This document shows positions 7,576 to 21,690 of a stretch of 64,000 nt of DNA, piece by piece (within the stretch, counting starts at the first letter, position 1; each line of letters begins with the position of its first letter). Position numbers and translations under genes: made by a program. Below the pieces are notes generated by a model that was not told the DNA's origin, did not search any database, and saw only the letters and a list, made by a program, of their open reading frames with translations. Source of the stretch: Actinomycetota bacterium (GTDB lineage: Bacteria; Actinomycetota; Actinomycetes; S36-B12); the NCBI GenBank assembly GCA_030645615.1, contig JAUSNB010000065.1, positions 33,954 through 97,953 of the forward strand. The letters run 5' to 3'.

Positions 7576-10500
7576 CGACCCGATGCCCTCGTCAGCGCCA
7601 GCCGGACGGGTAGGTCGCTAGCGGGCTCGAATGCGCCCTCGGCCGCCTGTCCCTGCTCCAGTCGCAGGGCGAGGACTTCCGTCGCGATCATGGCACCGTG
7701 AGCCGCGAGGGCAGCGATGACGTCGTGGTCATCGGACGACCAGCGCACCTCGATGCGGTCGGTGACGTCGAGGCCCGCGGCCTTGCGGCCCTCCTGCAGG
7801 GTGCGGACCAGCTCGCGGGCCACGCCGGCCAGGCGAAGTTCCTCGTCGATATGCAAGTCGAGCGCGAGGCTCTCGCCTCCGTCCGTCGCCACGGCCCACC
7901 CCTCGCGCGGGGTCTCCGTGATGACGACGTCGTCATCGCCAAGCGAGACGTCGCCGATCTCGGCGACGGTCACCGCAGCCGCGCCGGTCGAGCGCAACTC
8001 GGACACGAGGGAGATGCCGGGGGCGGCGGCGATCGCAGCCGCGACGAGCGGGGTCTGCTTGCCGAACCGCGCGCCGAGTGACCGGAAGTTCGCCTTGACC
8101 GTGACGTCGACCAGCGCCGCAGCATCCTCGGAGAGGGACTCCACGCTGGCGACGTTGATCTCGTCAGCGACCTGCTGGCGCAAGTCGGCGGGCAGTGCAC
8201 CCCACCCCGCGGCCGAGACTAGGGCGCGGCCCAGGGGCTGACGCGTGCGCACGCCGGACGTGGCCCGCGCTGCCCGGCCCAGCTCGACGAGGCGGCGCAC
8301 GAGCGCCATCTGCCCTCCCAGTTCCTCATCCAGGAGTTCGGTCACCGGCTCGGGCCACGATGCGAGGTGGACGGAGACCGGGGCCTGGGGATCGGTGGGC
8401 CGGAAAAGGTCCTGCCAGACCCGCTCAGTGATGAAGGGAGTGAAGGGGGCAAGGCACAGGGTCACGATCCGCAGCGACTCATGCAGGGTGGCCAGGGCCG
8501 ACGGATCGCCGTCCCAGAAGCGCCGTCGCGACCTGCGCACGTACCAGTTCGACAAGTCGTCGACGAAGGCCGACAGCAGTCGCCCGGCCCGCTGCGTGTC
8601 GAACGCCGCCAGGGAACGGTCGACCTCGAGGGCCAGCCGATTCGCCTCGGACAGCACCCATCGGTCGATGACGGGGCGTTCCGCGGGCGGCGGCGCACCG
8701 TCGGCGGGCTGCCAGCCGGCCGTGCGCGCGTAGAGGGACTGGAACGACACCGTGTTCCAGTAGGTGAGCAGGGTCTTGCGGACCACGTCGGCGATCGCGG
8801 AATGGCCGACGCGGCGGGCCTGCCATGGCGAGCCGCTCGCCAGCATGAACCACCGCAGGGCATCGGCGCCATGCTCGTCCATGAGCGGTATCGGCGCGAG
8901 GATGTTGCCAAGGTGCTTGCTCATCTTGCGGCCGTCCTCGTCGAGGATGTGGCCCAGGCAGACGACGTTGCGGTACGAGGACTGGTCGAAGACAAGGGTG
9001 CCGACTGCCATCAGCGTGTAGAACCAGCCACGGGTCTGGTCGATTGCCTCGCAGATGAAGTCGGCGGGGTACTGCGTCGCGAAGGTGTCGGCATTAGACC
9101 GTGGGTAGCCCAGGGCCGCGAATGGCATCGCGCCAGAGTCGTACCAGCCGTCGATGACCTCGGGCACCCGAGTCATCGTCTCTCCGCAATCCGGGCAGGA
9201 GAAGGTGACGTCGTCCACGTACGGGCGGTGCGGGTCGAGCGCGGTGACGTCCGATCCGGCCCGCTCGCTGAGTTCCTCGAGGGAGCCGACCGCGACGAGG
9301 TGGTCCGCGTCGCAGCGCCAGATCGGCAGCGGGGTGCCCCAGTAGCGGTTGCGGGACAGTGCCCAGTCGACGTTGTTGGTGAGCCAGTCGCCGTATCGGC
9401 CCCACTTGATCGTCTCCGGGAACCAGTTGGTCTGCTCGTTCTGCTCCAGCAACTGGTCCTTGATCGCGGTGGTCCGGATGTACCACGACGGCTGCGCGTA
9501 GTACATGAGCGGCGTGTGGCAGCGCCAGCAGTGCGGGTAGGCATGCTCGTACGCCTGGTGGCGGAACAGCAGCCCACGCTGCTGCAGGTCATCGACAAGC
9601 GTCTCGTCGGCCTTCTTGAAGAACATCCCCCCGACCACGGCCACGTCGTCGAGGAAGTGGCCGTCGGGGCGGATGGGGTTGATGACCGGCAGCCCGTACG
9701 AGCGGCATGACACGAGGTCGTCCGCGCCGAATGCAGGCGCCTGGTGCACCAGGCCCGTGCCGTCATCGGTGGTCACGTAGTCGGCGAGGATCACGTAGTG
9801 CGCGTCCGGTATCTCGACATAGTCGAACGGGCGGACGTAGCCCAGCCGCTCGAGGTTCGCGCCCGCCAGGGTTCGCACGACGGTGGCGGTGCCGTCGAAG
9901 AGGGGCTCGACCAGCTCAGCGGCGACCACGAGGGCCTCGTCGTCCGCCGTGCGCACGATGGCGTACTCGGCGTCTGGCTTGACCGCCACCGCGGTGTTGG
10001 ACACCAAGGTCCATGGCGTGGTCGTCCACACGAGCAGGGCCAGGCCGGGGAACTCCTGGGCAAGCACGCTCGCCGGGTCCACCGGGAAACGTACGTACAC
10101 GGACGGGTCGACCACGGTCTCGTAGCCCTGTGCCAGCTCGTGGTCAGACAGGCCGGTGCCGCAGCGCGGGCAGTACGGCGCAACTCGGTGGTCCTGCACG
10201 AGCAGGCCCTTGTCGAAGATCTGCTTGAGGGACCACCACACGCTCTGGACGTAGTCCTTGTCCATCGTCCAGTAGGCACGGTCGAGGTCGACCCAGTAGC
10301 CCATGCGCCGGGTCATCGCCTCGAACTCGTCGACATGCCTAAGGACGGATGCCCGGCATCGGGCGTTGAACTCCGCCACCCCGTAGGCCTCGATGTCACC
10401 CTTGCCGGAGAAGCCGAGCTCCTTCTCCACGGCCAGCTCGACCGGGAGACCGTGGCAGTCCCACCCGGCCTGGCGGGGAACGAAGTACCCCTTCATGGTC

Positions 10501-10715
10501 CGGTATCGCGGGAAGACGTCCTTGAAGACGCGGGCCTCGACGTGGTGGGTTCCCGGGGCGCCGTTGGCCGTCGGGGGCCCCTCGTAGAAGACCCACGTGG
10601 GCCGCCCCTGGCTCTGCGCCACGGACGCCGCGAACACGTCCTCCTCGTCCCACATGCGCAGGACCTCGTGCTCCAGGGCCGGCAGGTCCACCTGCGCGGG
10701 CACGGCGCGATACAT
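7572..10715 (-). CDS. ileS: Isoleucyl-tRNA synthetase IleS
   Basis: IleS charges tRNA-Ile and edits valine. The 1047-residue class I enzyme has a HIGH-equivalent at residues 54-58 (PGTHH) after GPPTANG, a CP1 editing domain, a zinc-type Cys cluster around HCWRCHTPL, and the second active-site motif as KMSKH near residue 597. The GTHH and KMSKH forms resemble the eukaryote-like IleS type found in actinobacteria. ATG 10715 lies 4 nt after GGAGG; the reading frame extends to 10880 but the added residues are not conserved. The gene is transcribed alone, convergent with divIVA. No T-box was found in its leader. Confidence 0.97.
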   Translation of the reverse strand: MYRAVPAQVDLPALEHEVLRMWDEEDVFAASVAQSQGRPTWVFYEGPPTANGAPGTHHVEARVFKDVFPRYRTMKGYFVPRQAGWDCHGLPVELAVEKELGFSGKGDIEAYGVAEFNARCRASVLRHVDEFEAMTRRMGYWVDLDRAYWTMDKDYVQSVWWSLKQIFDKGLLVQDHRVAPYCPRCGTGLSDHELAQGYETVVDPSVYVRFPVDPASVLAQEFPGLALLVWTTTPWTLVSNTAVAVKPDAEYAIVRTADDEALVVAAELVEPLFDGTATVVRTLAGANLERLGYVRPFDYVEIPDAHYVILADYVTTDDGTGLVHQAPAFGADDLVSCRSYGLPVINPIRPDGHFLDDVAVVGGMFFKKADETLVDDLQQRGLLFRHQAYEHAYPHCWRCHTPLMYYAQPSWYIRTTAIKDQLLEQNEQTNWFPETIKWGRYGDWLTNNVDWALSRNRYWGTPLPIWRCDADHLVAVGSLEELSERAGSDVTALDPHRPYVDDVTFSCPDCGETMTRVPEVIDGWYDSGAMPFAALGYPRSNADTFATQYPADFICEAIDQTRGWFYTLMAVGTLVFDQSSYRNVVCLGHILDEDGRKMSKHLGNILAPIPLMDEHGADALRWFMLASGSPWQARRVGHSAIADVVRKTLLTYWNTVSFQSLYARTAGWQPADGAPPPAERPVIDRWVLSEANRLALEVDRSLAAFDTQRAGRLLSAFVDDLSNWYVRRSRRRFWDGDPSALATLHESLRIVTLCLAPFTPFITERVWQDLFRPTDPQAPVSVHLASWPEPVTELLDEELGGQMALVRRLVELGRAARATSGVRTRQPLGRALVSAAGWGALPADLRQQVADEINVASVESLSEDAAALVDVTVKANFRSLGARFGKQTPLVAAAIAAAPGISLVSELRSTGAAAVTVAEIGDVSLGDDDVVITETPREGWAVATDGGESLALDLHIDEELRLAGVARELVRTLQEGRKAAGLDVTDRIEVRWSSDDHDVIAALAAHGAMIATEVLALRLEQGQAAEGAFEPASDLPVRLALTRASGR

Positions 10716-10748
10716 GGATCCTCCGAGGGCGCGAGGTGGCGGGCACAC

Positions 10749-10754
10749 AGGATA
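10749..10754 (-). promoter_or_regulatory. Probable -10 box of ileS (TATCCT)
   Basis: Read on the minus strand this is TATCCT, 34 bases upstream of the ileS ATG, which predicts a leader of about 25 bases containing the GGAGG site. No -35 box is obvious. Confidence 0.35.
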
Positions 10755-10820
10755 TCGACAGCGAGCGATCCGACCGCGCAGGCATCGGCGCGGCTCCCGG
10801 CCCCGGTGGGCCGCCGGGCC

Positions 10821-10826
10821 TAGCAT
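10821..10826 (+). promoter_or_regulatory. Probable -10 box (TAGCAT) for the TraR/DksA-like gene
   Basis: TAGCAT lies about 80 bases before the ATG at 10905, so the predicted mRNA has a leader of about 70 bases ending in a GGAGG ribosome site. The gap also holds the ileS promoter on the other strand. No -35 box stands out. Confidence 0.3.
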
Positions 10827-10904
10827 CCGACGGACATCGGGCGCCCGTGGCCACGGCTGGCGCCCACGGAGTGCATCCACGCCCGTGGCGGGCAGGAGGC
10901 CGAG

Positions 10905-11666
<762 letters not shown>

Positions 11667-11680
11667 CCAGCCCCGCCGAG

Positions 11681-11729
11681 CTTGAGGTTGGCGGGGCTCC
11701 GACGCGAGATTCCCGGCGCCAACCTCAAG
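11681..11729 (+). repeat. Stem-loop repeat family, copy 1
   Basis: CTTGAGGTTGGCG at 11681-11693 pairs exactly with CGCCAACCTCAAG at 11717-11729, separated by 23 nt. Two further copies with the same arm sequence and the same 23-nt loop length lie at 23941-23995 and 24404-24478. The loop of this copy differs from the other two. It lies between the TraR/DksA-like gene and the lspA promoter, where it could end upstream transcription. Confidence 0.85.
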
Positions 11730-11757
11730 GTCGATGGGGTCTTCGGGAGTCCCGACG

Positions 11758-11763
11758 TAGAGT
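11758..11763 (+). promoter_or_regulatory. -10 box of lspA (TAGAGT), predicted leaderless
   Basis: TAGAGT ends 7 nt before GTG 11771. The same box-to-start distance recurs at many genes in this window. It would place transcription start on or next to the start codon. Confidence 0.55.
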
Positions 11764-11770
11764 GCTCGTC

Positions 11771-12382
11771 GTGACGGATCCGCAGGAGTCGACCGAACCG
11801 TCATCCCTTCGCGTGGACGCTGACCGGGCTGCCGAGGTCGAGCCCCGGCTCCGGCATCGAAGCCTGCTCGTGCTGCTCCTCGTGGCCGCCGGGGTGATTG
11901 CCCTCGACCGGCTCACCAAGTACTGGGTGGTCTCGACCATCCAGCCGAGGATCGAGTCCGGCGAAGGGCCGATCGTCATGCTGGGAGGCCTGCTCAAGTT
12001 CACCTACGTGGAGAACACCGGCGCCGCCTTCTCCCTTGGATCCGGCTACACCTGGATCTTCTCGATCATCGCGGTGGTCGTGACGATCGTGGTCCTGCGG
12101 TCGTCGCGGAAGCTCGGCAGCCTGTGGTGGGCGGTCGCGCTCGGCGGCCTGCTCGGCGGGGCGCTGGGCAACCTCATCGACCGCCTGACCCGCGAACCGA
12201 GCCCTGGCCTGGGCTACGTCGTGGACTTCATCCAGTTGCCGAACTTCGCGGTGTTCAACGTCGCCGACATGTGCATCGTCGGGTCGGCCATCCTGATGGT
12301 GCTGCTCTCCCTCAAGGGCGTGGAGTTCTCCGGCCGGCCGCGAGGAGTGAGCGCAGCGAGCCCCGGAGAGGCCGGGCCATGA
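11771..12382 (+). CDS. lspA: Lipoprotein signal peptidase LspA (signal peptidase II)
   Basis: LspA cleaves the signal peptide of diacylglyceryl prolipoproteins in the membrane, the step after Lgt, which is encoded at 33965-34831. The 203-residue protein has four membrane helices and the aspartyl-protease signatures: VENTGAAFS, then [10 protein letters not shown] with the first catalytic Asp, and FNVADMCI with the second. GTG 11771 is chosen because a TAGAGT -10 box ends 7 nt upstream; GTG 11762 is in frame but overlaps that box. About 35 charged residues precede the first helix. Confidence 0.93.
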   Translation: MTDPQESTEPSSLRVDADRAAEVEPRLRHRSLLVLLLVAAGVIALDRLTKYWVVSTIQPRIESGEGPIVMLGGLLKFTYVENTGAAFSLGSGYTWIFSIIAVVVTIVVLRSSRKLGSLWWAVALGGLLGGALGNLIDRLTREPSPGLGYVVDFIQLPNFAVFNVADMCIVGSAILMVLLSLKGVEFSGRPRGVSAASPGEAGP

Positions 12383-12410
12383 AAGCCGGCCGGCCTCGAG
12401 GCGACGCTTC

Positions 12411-13337
12411 GTGACGGAGCGGCTGCTGCCGGTCCCTGAGGGACTGGCGGGGGAACGGCTCGACGTGGGGCTGTCCCGGCTGCTCGGCCTGTCCCGCGCC
12501 CGTGCGGCCGACCTCGTCGCCTCGGGGGACGTCCTCATCGACGGCCGGCCAGCGGGCAAGTCCGACCGCCTCATCCCGGGTTCCGTGCTGCAGGTCGATC
12601 TCAGGGAGCCCGTCCCGGTCGTGGCGGCCGTTGCCGAACCGGTTCCGGGCATGACCGTCCTGTTCGACGACGACGACGTCGTGGTCGTCGACAAGCCGGT
12701 AGGCGTCGCGGCCCACCCGAGCCCGGGCTGGACGGGGCCGACCGTCATCGGCGGCCTGGCGGCCGCGGGGTACCGGATCAGCACATCAGGAGCGGCCGAG
12801 CGACAGGGAGTGGTGCACCGCCTGGACGTGGGCACCACCGGGGTGATGGCCGTCGCCAAGAGCGAGGCGGCGTACACCAGCCTGAAGCACCAGTTCCGGG
12901 ATCGCACCGTCGACAAGACGTACCACGCTGTCGTGCAGGGGCACTGCGATCCGCTGAGCGGGACCGTCGACGCACCCATCGACCGCCATCCGACGGCGGA
13001 CTACAAGTGGGCCGTCGTGTCCACCGGCAAGCCCAGCATCACGCACTACGACACCCTCGAGGCCTTCCCGCACGCCTCCCTGCTGGAGGTCCACCTGGAG
13101 ACCGGGCGAACCCACCAGATCCGCGTCCACATGGCGGCCCTCCGCCATCCATGCGTGGGGGACCTGACCTACGGAGCCGACCCCGCCCTGTCCGCCCGGC
13201 TGGGCCTGGCCCGGCAGTGGCTGCATGCCGTGGGCCTCGCCTTCGACCATCCCGCCACGGGGGAGCGGGTGCTGGTGTCCAGCCCCTACTCGAAGGACCT
13301 GAGCACTGCTCTCGATCGCCTCCGCACGGGCGTGTGA
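12411..13337 (+). CDS. rluD: 23S rRNA pseudouridine synthase, RluA/RluD family
   Basis: The 308-residue protein has an N-terminal S4 RNA-binding domain ([26 protein letters not shown], about residues 9-70) and a RluA catalytic domain. The catalytic Asp lies in [15 protein letters not shown]; the later [10 protein letters not shown] motif is also present. RluD-type enzymes modify helix 69 of 23S rRNA, but the exact target cannot be told from sequence. GTG 12411 lies 28 bases after lspA. The lspA-rluD-dnaE order is common in actinobacteria. Confidence 0.92.
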   Translation: MTERLLPVPEGLAGERLDVGLSRLLGLSRARAADLVASGDVLIDGRPAGKSDRLIPGSVLQVDLREPVPVVAAVAEPVPGMTVLFDDDDVVVVDKPVGVAAHPSPGWTGPTVIGGLAAAGYRISTSGAAERQGVVHRLDVGTTGVMAVAKSEAAYTSLKHQFRDRTVDKTYHAVVQGHCDPLSGTVDAPIDRHPTADYKWAVVSTGKPSITHYDTLEAFPHASLLEVHLETGRTHQIRVHMAALRHPCVGDLTYGADPALSARLGLARQWLHAVGLAFDHPATGERVLVSSPYSKDLSTALDRLRTGV

Positions 13338-13362
13338 CGGCGGCAACGTCGGCGGCCAAAGT

Positions 13363-13368
13363 TAGGGT
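13363..13368 (+). promoter_or_regulatory. -10 box of dnaE (TAGGGT), predicted leaderless
   Basis: TAGGGT ends 7 nt before GTG 13376, matching the layout seen at lspA. No ribosome site of the GGAGG type precedes the start apart from the GGGGGA run that overlaps the expected transcript start. Confidence 0.5.
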
Positions 13369-13375
13369 GGGGGAC

Positions 13376-16911
<3,536 letters not shown>

Positions 16912-16915
<4 letters not shown>

Positions 16916-17490
16916 GCGCTGAGTCGCCGCCCACGGGCCCGGCCGCTCGCCGGGCCACCGCCCGCCACGCCTCGGCGGTGATCGTCGCCGGGCTCATCGT
17001 CGGCCTGGTGAGCGGGGTGGCGTTGGGGGTCGTCTGGTGGCAACTGGCCCCGCGGGTGCCGCTGATTGTCCAGCCGGGGGTGAGCTATCCCCAGGGGTAC
17101 CAGCCGGAGGGCTACCTCGCCGCCGATGCCGCCTTCGGCCTGCTCGGCCTGGTCGCCGGCATCGCCATCACGATCGGCCTGGCGAACATGCGGCGCGACC
17201 ACCTGTTCAGCGTCCTCGTGGCCGCCCTGCTCTCCGGGGCTGTCGGAACGGCCGCCATGTGGTTCGTGGGCACGAGGCTTGGATCGGTCGACATCGAGGG
17301 CTTGAGTGCGACGACGACCGCTGACCTTGTTGTCGAGGCGCCGCTGCGCGTCTCCATGCCGAGCATGTTCCTCATGTGGGCGCTGGCCTCGGCCGTCGTC
17401 GTCACGGTCCTGGCCCTCGGTGACTGGATCGGCGAGGCCCGCACTGCCAAACGCGCTCTACGGGCGGGCGATGGCGGCGAAGCGTCCTGA
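16912..17490 (+). CDS. Conserved membrane protein, DUF2567-like
   Basis: This 192-residue protein has four predicted membrane helices (about residues 22-45, 68-90, 98-120 and 150-172). An extracellular loop carries APRVPLIVQPG followed by PEGYLAADAAFGLLGL, a pattern that recalls the actinobacterial DUF2567 family. Function is unknown. ATG 16912 overlaps the dnaE stop as ATGA, so it is translationally coupled to dnaE. The last 33 bases overlap the 3' end of ybaK on the opposite strand. Confidence 0.7.
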
Positions 17491-17943
17491 CGTGACGGCG
17501 AGCAGGTCCGCCGGTGCCAGCCCGATGTCGAAGCCACGGCGGCCGCCGCTGACGTAGATGGTCGCCAGCGACTCGGCCTGCCCGTCGAGGTACGTCGGCA
17601 GGGCCTTGCGCTGGCCGATGGGCGAGATCCCGCCGACGACATACCCGGTCAGCCGCTGGGCGGTGGCCGGGTCGGCGAGATCGGCCCGGCGACCGCCGTG
17701 CGCCCCGGCCAGGAGCTTGAGGTCCAGGCTCCCGCTCACCGGCACGATGGCCACCACTGCGGCCCCGTCGACGGTCGCGACCAGCGTCTTGAACACGTGG
17801 CCGGCGTCCAGGCCGAGCGACGAGGCCGCCTCAAGCCCGAACGACGGGGCCCGCGGATCGTGCTCGTAGGCGTGCCCGGTGAAGTCGATCCCGGCCCGAT
17901 TCAGCGCCACCGTCGCTGGAGTGCCCCCTTCGCGCCGCCCCAT
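17458..17943 (-). CDS. ybaK: Aminoacyl-tRNA deacylase, YbaK/EbsC family
   Basis: YbaK-type proteins hydrolyse mischarged Cys-tRNA(Pro) and related species. The 161-residue product has the family layout: TPATVALNRAGIDFTGHAYEHDP at the start, HVFKTLVATVDG with the conserved Lys, and GYVVGGISPIGQRKALPTYLD, the YbaK signature. It starts with ATG 17943, seven bases after the stop of the Lon-domain gene, so the two form a minus-strand pair. Its 3' end overlaps the membrane-protein gene downstream of dnaE. Confidence 0.92.
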   Translation of the reverse strand: MGRREGGTPATVALNRAGIDFTGHAYEHDPRAPSFGLEAASSLGLDAGHVFKTLVATVDGAAVVAIVPVSGSLDLKLLAGAHGGRRADLADPATAQRLTGYVVGGISPIGQRKALPTYLDGQAESLATIYVSGGRRGFDIGLAPADLLAVTSGRFAAIARP

Positions 17944-17950
17944 CAGCGGG

Positions 17951-18631
17951 CTAGTTGGGCGACGGCGAGGACGGGGACTCCAGCATTGGTACCGCGCCCA
18001 GGGCCGCGATGAGCCCGGTCTCGCGCACCAGCAGGGCGCGGGCCTGGACCAGGCGCGATGCCGTCGAGGCTGCCGCCAGGAGGGACTGACGCTCGTCCGG
18101 GGCGAGCACCATGGCCGCGGTCACCAGGTAGCTGAGCACCGTCGGGTCGTCGGGCAGGTCCTCGGCCGAGCTCGGGTCGATGGCTGCCTCGTCGACGACC
18201 TGGCCGCTCAGGGCGATCCGGTAGGCAAGGAAAGCGCGTGCCACATGGCCGGCCAGGGCCAGGTCTCCGGCATCCTCGACGTCGGGCAGGAAGTCGACCT
18301 CTCCGCGGACCAGTGGCTCGGCGAGGTCGATCGAGGCGATGCTGAACCTGCGGCCGCCCGTGGTGACGATGTCGAACCGACCGTCGTCCAGCCGCTCGGC
18401 CTGCCGCACGATCGCCGTCGTGCCCACCGGGAAGAGGGCGTCCCGACCGTCGACCTCGACCGTGCGGCCCTCGCGCACCGCCACGACCCCGAACTCCCGC
18501 GCGTCCTCGTCGGGGACAGCGAGCAACTCCTCGACCAGCGCCCGGTACCGGGGCTCGAAGATGTGCAGGGGCAGGACCAACCCGGGCACCAGCACCACGT
18601 TGAGCGGAAACAGCGGCAGCGTGGTGGGCAC
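17951..18631 (-). CDS. Lon N-terminal (substrate-binding) domain protein
   Basis: A 226-residue stand-alone protein of the Lon substrate-binding family (PF02190 type), beginning TTLPLFPLNVVLVPGLVLPLHIFEPRYR, the hallmark strand and FEPRY motif. It lacks the AAA+ ATPase and protease domains, so it is not a Lon protease; such proteins are widespread and their role is not established. GTG 18631 is chosen because family homology begins there; the frame continues to 19162 only as antisense of hisD. A minus-strand TACTTT box at 18643-18648 overlaps the hisD -10 box. Confidence 0.85.
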   Translation of the reverse strand: MPTTLPLFPLNVVLVPGLVLPLHIFEPRYRALVEELLAVPDEDAREFGVVAVREGRTVEVDGRDALFPVGTTAIVRQAERLDDGRFDIVTTGGRRFSIASIDLAEPLVRGEVDFLPDVEDAGDLALAGHVARAFLAYRIALSGQVVDEAAIDPSSAEDLPDDPTVLSYLVTAAMVLAPDERQSLLAAASTASRLVQARALLVRETGLIAALGAVPMLESPSSPSPN

Positions 18632-18641
18632 GGTGGCAGCG

Positions 18642-18648
18642 TAAAGTA
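18642..18648. promoter_or_regulatory. Overlapping divergent -10 boxes for hisD (+) and the Lon-domain gene (-)
   Basis: TAAAGT at 18642-18647 lies exactly 6 nt before the hisD GTG at 18654. Read on the other strand, bases 18643-18648 are TACTTT, 11 nt before the Lon-domain GTG at 18631. The 22-base gap therefore seems to hold both promoters face to face. Confidence 0.5.
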
Positions 18649-18653
18649 GGGCC

Positions 18654-19967
18654 GTGATCCGGCGCATCGACCTCCGCGGTACGACCATCGATCCGCGCAC
18701 CGCCCTGCCCCGTGCGGCCATGGACGTGGCCGATGCCGGCGAGCGGATCCGGCCGATCCTGGCCGATGTCCGCTCCCGCGGCGCCGATGCCGTCCTGGAC
18801 TGGTCGGAGCGGCTGGACGGGATCCGGCCCCCGTCGCTCCGGGTCCCGGTCGAGCGGCTCGCCCGTGCGTTCGACGCACTGGACCCAGCGGTCCGAGACG
18901 CGCTGGCCGAGTCGATCCGGCGCGCACGGATGGTGCATGCCGACCAGAGGCGCGTCGACGTCGCCACGGTCGTCGTGCCGGGGGGCACCGTGACGGAGCG
19001 GTGGCTGCCGGTCGACCGGGTCGGCCTGTACGTGCCCGGAGGACGTGCCGTGTACCCGAGCAGCGTCGTGATGAACGTCGTGCCGGCACAGGTCGCGGGG
19101 GTCGCGTCCATCGCTGTCGTCTCGCCTCCCCAGCGCGACTTCGACGGCTGGCCGCATCCCACGATCCTGGCCGCCTGCGCCTTGCTCGGCGTCGACGAGG
19201 TCTACGCAGTCGGGGGGGCTCAAGCCGTCGCGATGCTCGCCTACGGGGTGGACCTGCCCGACGGCGACCGCTGCGCGCCCGTTGACCTCGTCACGGGGCC
19301 GGGCAACATCTACGTGACCGCGGCCAAGCGTGCCCTCCAGGGCGTCATCGGCATCGACTCCGAGGCCGGGCCCACCGAGGTCGCCGTCCTCGCCGACGAC
19401 ACGGCAAACCCGGTGCACGTGGCGGCCGACCTGATCAGCCAGGCCGAGCACGACGTCCTGGCCGCGGCCCTTCTCGTCACGGATTCCCTGTGGCTGGCAG
19501 ACGCCGTCATGGCCGAGCTCGCCGCGCAGGTGGCGACGACCAAGCACGCGGAGCGGATCGCGGAGGCGCTTGCTGGCTCGCAGAGCGCGATCGTGCTCGT
19601 CGACGACCTGGAGGACGGCCTGCGCGTGGTCAACGCCTACGCCGCGGAGCACCTGGAGATCCACACCCGTGAGGCCCGCGAGGTAGCAATGCGGGTGCGC
19701 AACGCGGGCGCCATCTTCGTCGGCACCTGGTCTCCGGTGTCGTTGGGCGACTATGCGGCTGGCTCGAACCACGTGCTCCCCACAGCGGGTGCGGCCCGGC
19801 ACTCCTCGGGCCTGTCGGTGCAGTCCTTCCTGCGGGGCATCCATGTCGTGGAGTACGACGAGGGGGCGTTGCGCGACGTTGCCCCGCACGTGATCGCGCT
19901 GGCGCACGCCGAGGACCTGCCCGGCCACGGCGACGCGATCAGCGCGCGGGTGGATCCCGGCCGCTGA
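18654..19967 (+). CDS. hisD: Histidinol dehydrogenase HisD
   Basis: HisD performs the last two oxidations of histidine synthesis with NAD and zinc. The 437-residue protein shows [22 protein letters not shown], the [16 protein letters not shown] motif, [11 protein letters not shown], the SQAEHD motif with catalytic and metal-binding residues, and the C-terminal [14 protein letters not shown] segment. It opens the his cluster. The GTG start is 6 nt after TAAAGT with no Shine-Dalgarno sequence, so a leaderless mRNA is likely. Confidence 0.97.
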   Translation: MIRRIDLRGTTIDPRTALPRAAMDVADAGERIRPILADVRSRGADAVLDWSERLDGIRPPSLRVPVERLARAFDALDPAVRDALAESIRRARMVHADQRRVDVATVVVPGGTVTERWLPVDRVGLYVPGGRAVYPSSVVMNVVPAQVAGVASIAVVSPPQRDFDGWPHPTILAACALLGVDEVYAVGGAQAVAMLAYGVDLPDGDRCAPVDLVTGPGNIYVTAAKRALQGVIGIDSEAGPTEVAVLADDTANPVHVAADLISQAEHDVLAAALLVTDSLWLADAVMAELAAQVATTKHAERIAEALAGSQSAIVLVDDLEDGLRVVNAYAAEHLEIHTREAREVAMRVRNAGAIFVGTWSPVSLGDYAAGSNHVLPTAGAARHSSGLSVQSFLRGIHVVEYDEGALRDVAPHVIALAHAEDLPGHGDAISARVDPGR

Positions 19968-19968
19968 C

Positions 19969-21069
19969 ATGGACTTCACCCCTCCCGTCCGGGCGGACCT
20001 GGTCGGGGTCGCCTCGTACGGCGCCCCGCAACTCGACGTCGCCGCCCGGCTCAACGTGAACGAGAACCCCTTCCCCCTGCCGGATGCCGTCGTGCACGCA
20101 ATGTCCGAGGCCGTGGCAGCCGTCGCCCCCGGCCTCAATCGGTACCCCGACCGCGAGGCGGTGGCGTTGCGGCAGGCGCTGGCGGACTACCTCGACCAGG
20201 AGTCCGGGGTCCGTGTCGGCGTCGACCAGGTATGGGCGGCCAACGGGTCCAACGAGGTCATGCACCACCTGTTCCTCGCCTTCGGGGGACCCGGGCGGCT
20301 GGCCGTGTCGTTCGACCCGACGTACTCGATGTATCCGGAGTACGCGCGCGACACGTTCACGGAGTACGCGTCCTTCGCCCGGCGCCCCGATCACACGGTC
20401 GACGTCGCGCAGGCCCGATCGGTGATCGCCGAGCGGCGGCCCTCGCTCGTGCTGCTGACCTCGCCCAACAACCCGACCGGCACGTCCCTGCCGATCGTGG
20501 ACGTGCGGGCCCTCGCGGAGGCAGCGCTGGAATCCGGTGCGATGGCGATCGTCGACGAGGCGTACGCGGAGTTCCGCAGGGCGGGCGTACCCAGCGCGCT
20601 CGAGTTGCTGGCCAAGCTGCCCAACCTCGTGGTGACGCGCACGATGAGCAAGGCGTTCGCCATGGCGGGCGCCCGGCTCGGCTACGCGGCGGCCGCGGAC
20701 CCGCGCGTCGTCGAGGCACTGCGTGTCGTGCGGCTGCCATACCACCTGTCGGCCGTCACGCAGGCAGTGGCGATCGCGGCCCTGGCCCACGCAGGCGTCC
20801 TCCAGGCGCAGGTGGACCTGCTGCGGTCCGAGCGTGACGCACTGGCCGAATGGCTGCGGCAGAAGGGGTTCTCGGTGGCTCCCAGCGACGCGAACTTCAT
20901 CCTGTTCGGGCAGTTCGACGACCGGCATGCCCTGTGGCAGCACCTGCTTGACGACGGCGTCCTGATCCGCGAGACAGGGCCAGCGGGGTGGCTCCGCGTC
21001 AGCGTCGGCACGCCCGCGGAGAACGCTATGTTTAGGGACGCGCTCGCCAAGGCCATGGCACGCGTGTAG
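19969..21069 (+). CDS. hisC: Histidinol-phosphate aminotransferase HisC
   Basis: HisC is a fold-type I PLP enzyme converting imidazole-acetol phosphate to histidinol phosphate. In the 366-residue protein [11 protein letters not shown] near the start, [20 protein letters not shown] and the PLP lysine motif [15 protein letters not shown] are all visible. ATG 19969 begins one base after the hisD stop. It lies in the order hisD-C-B-H-A-F normal for actinobacteria. Confidence 0.96.
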   Translation: MDFTPPVRADLVGVASYGAPQLDVAARLNVNENPFPLPDAVVHAMSEAVAAVAPGLNRYPDREAVALRQALADYLDQESGVRVGVDQVWAANGSNEVMHHLFLAFGGPGRLAVSFDPTYSMYPEYARDTFTEYASFARRPDHTVDVAQARSVIAERRPSLVLLTSPNNPTGTSLPIVDVRALAEAALESGAMAIVDEAYAEFRRAGVPSALELLAKLPNLVVTRTMSKAFAMAGARLGYAAAADPRVVEALRVVRLPYHLSAVTQAVAIAALAHAGVLQAQVDLLRSERDALAEWLRQKGFSVAPSDANFILFGQFDDRHALWQHLLDDGVLIRETGPAGWLRVSVGTPAENAMFRDALAKAMARV

Positions 21070-21086
21070 TCGGCGGAGGGACGCTC

Positions 21087-21683
21087 ATGGCGCGCACGGC
21101 GCGGATCGATCGCACGACCAAGGAGAGCAGCGTCCTGGTCGAGCTCGACCTCGATGGCTCCGGCGCGAGCACCATCGAGACGGGAGTGCCCTTCTTCGAC
21201 CACATGCTCGCGCAGCTCGCCAAGCACGGCGGGCTCGACCTCACGGTCAGCACGCAGGGCGACCTGCACGTGGACGCCCACCACACCGTCGAGGACACCG
21301 CGCTTGCGGTCGGCCAGGCGATCAACGAGGCGCTCGGCGATCGTGCAGGCCTGTGCCGGTACGGCGACGCGTTGGTGCCGCTCGACGAGTGCCTGGTGCA
21401 GTCGGCCGTTGACCTGTCGGGGCGCCCGTACCTTGTCCACGAGGAGCCGGAACTGGTGGAGCTGATCGGCACGTACGACACCACGCTCACGCGTCACATC
21501 TGGGAGTCGATCGTCGCGACCTCGCAGATCACGCTGCACGTGCGCGTGCTGTCGGGCCGCAACGCGCACCACGTCGTGGAGGCCCAGTTCAAGTCGGTTG
21601 CCCGGGCGCTGCGTGAGGCCGTCGCCCTCGATCCCCGCGTCGTCGGCGTCCCGTCGACCAAGGGGACTCTCACAGGGGCTTGA
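21087..21683 (+). CDS. hisB: Imidazoleglycerol-phosphate dehydratase HisB
   Basis: This 198-residue monofunctional enzyme (no histidinol-phosphatase domain) dehydrates IGP. It begins [22 protein letters not shown] and has the two manganese motifs: [17 protein letters not shown] with [16 protein letters not shown], and the C-terminal [20 protein letters not shown] 21087 follows GGAGGG, 17 bases after hisC. The length matches the family. Confidence 0.97.
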   Translation: MARTARIDRTTKESSVLVELDLDGSGASTIETGVPFFDHMLAQLAKHGGLDLTVSTQGDLHVDAHHTVEDTALAVGQAINEALGDRAGLCRYGDALVPLDECLVQSAVDLSGRPYLVHEEPELVELIGTYDTTLTRHIWESIVATSQITLHVRVLSGRNAHHVVEAQFKSVARALREAVALDPRVVGVPSTKGTLTGA

Positions 21684-21690
21684 TCGATCC

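Noticed and set aside
8900..8935. Second active-site motif KMSKH in IleS as a mutation
   Set aside because: This form fits the eukaryote-like IleS type found in actinobacteria; length and other motifs are intact.
10716..10904. T-box riboswitch upstream of ileS
   Set aside because: Actinobacterial ileS genes often have one, but on the minus strand no TGGNACCGCG core was found and the predicted leader is only about 25 bases.
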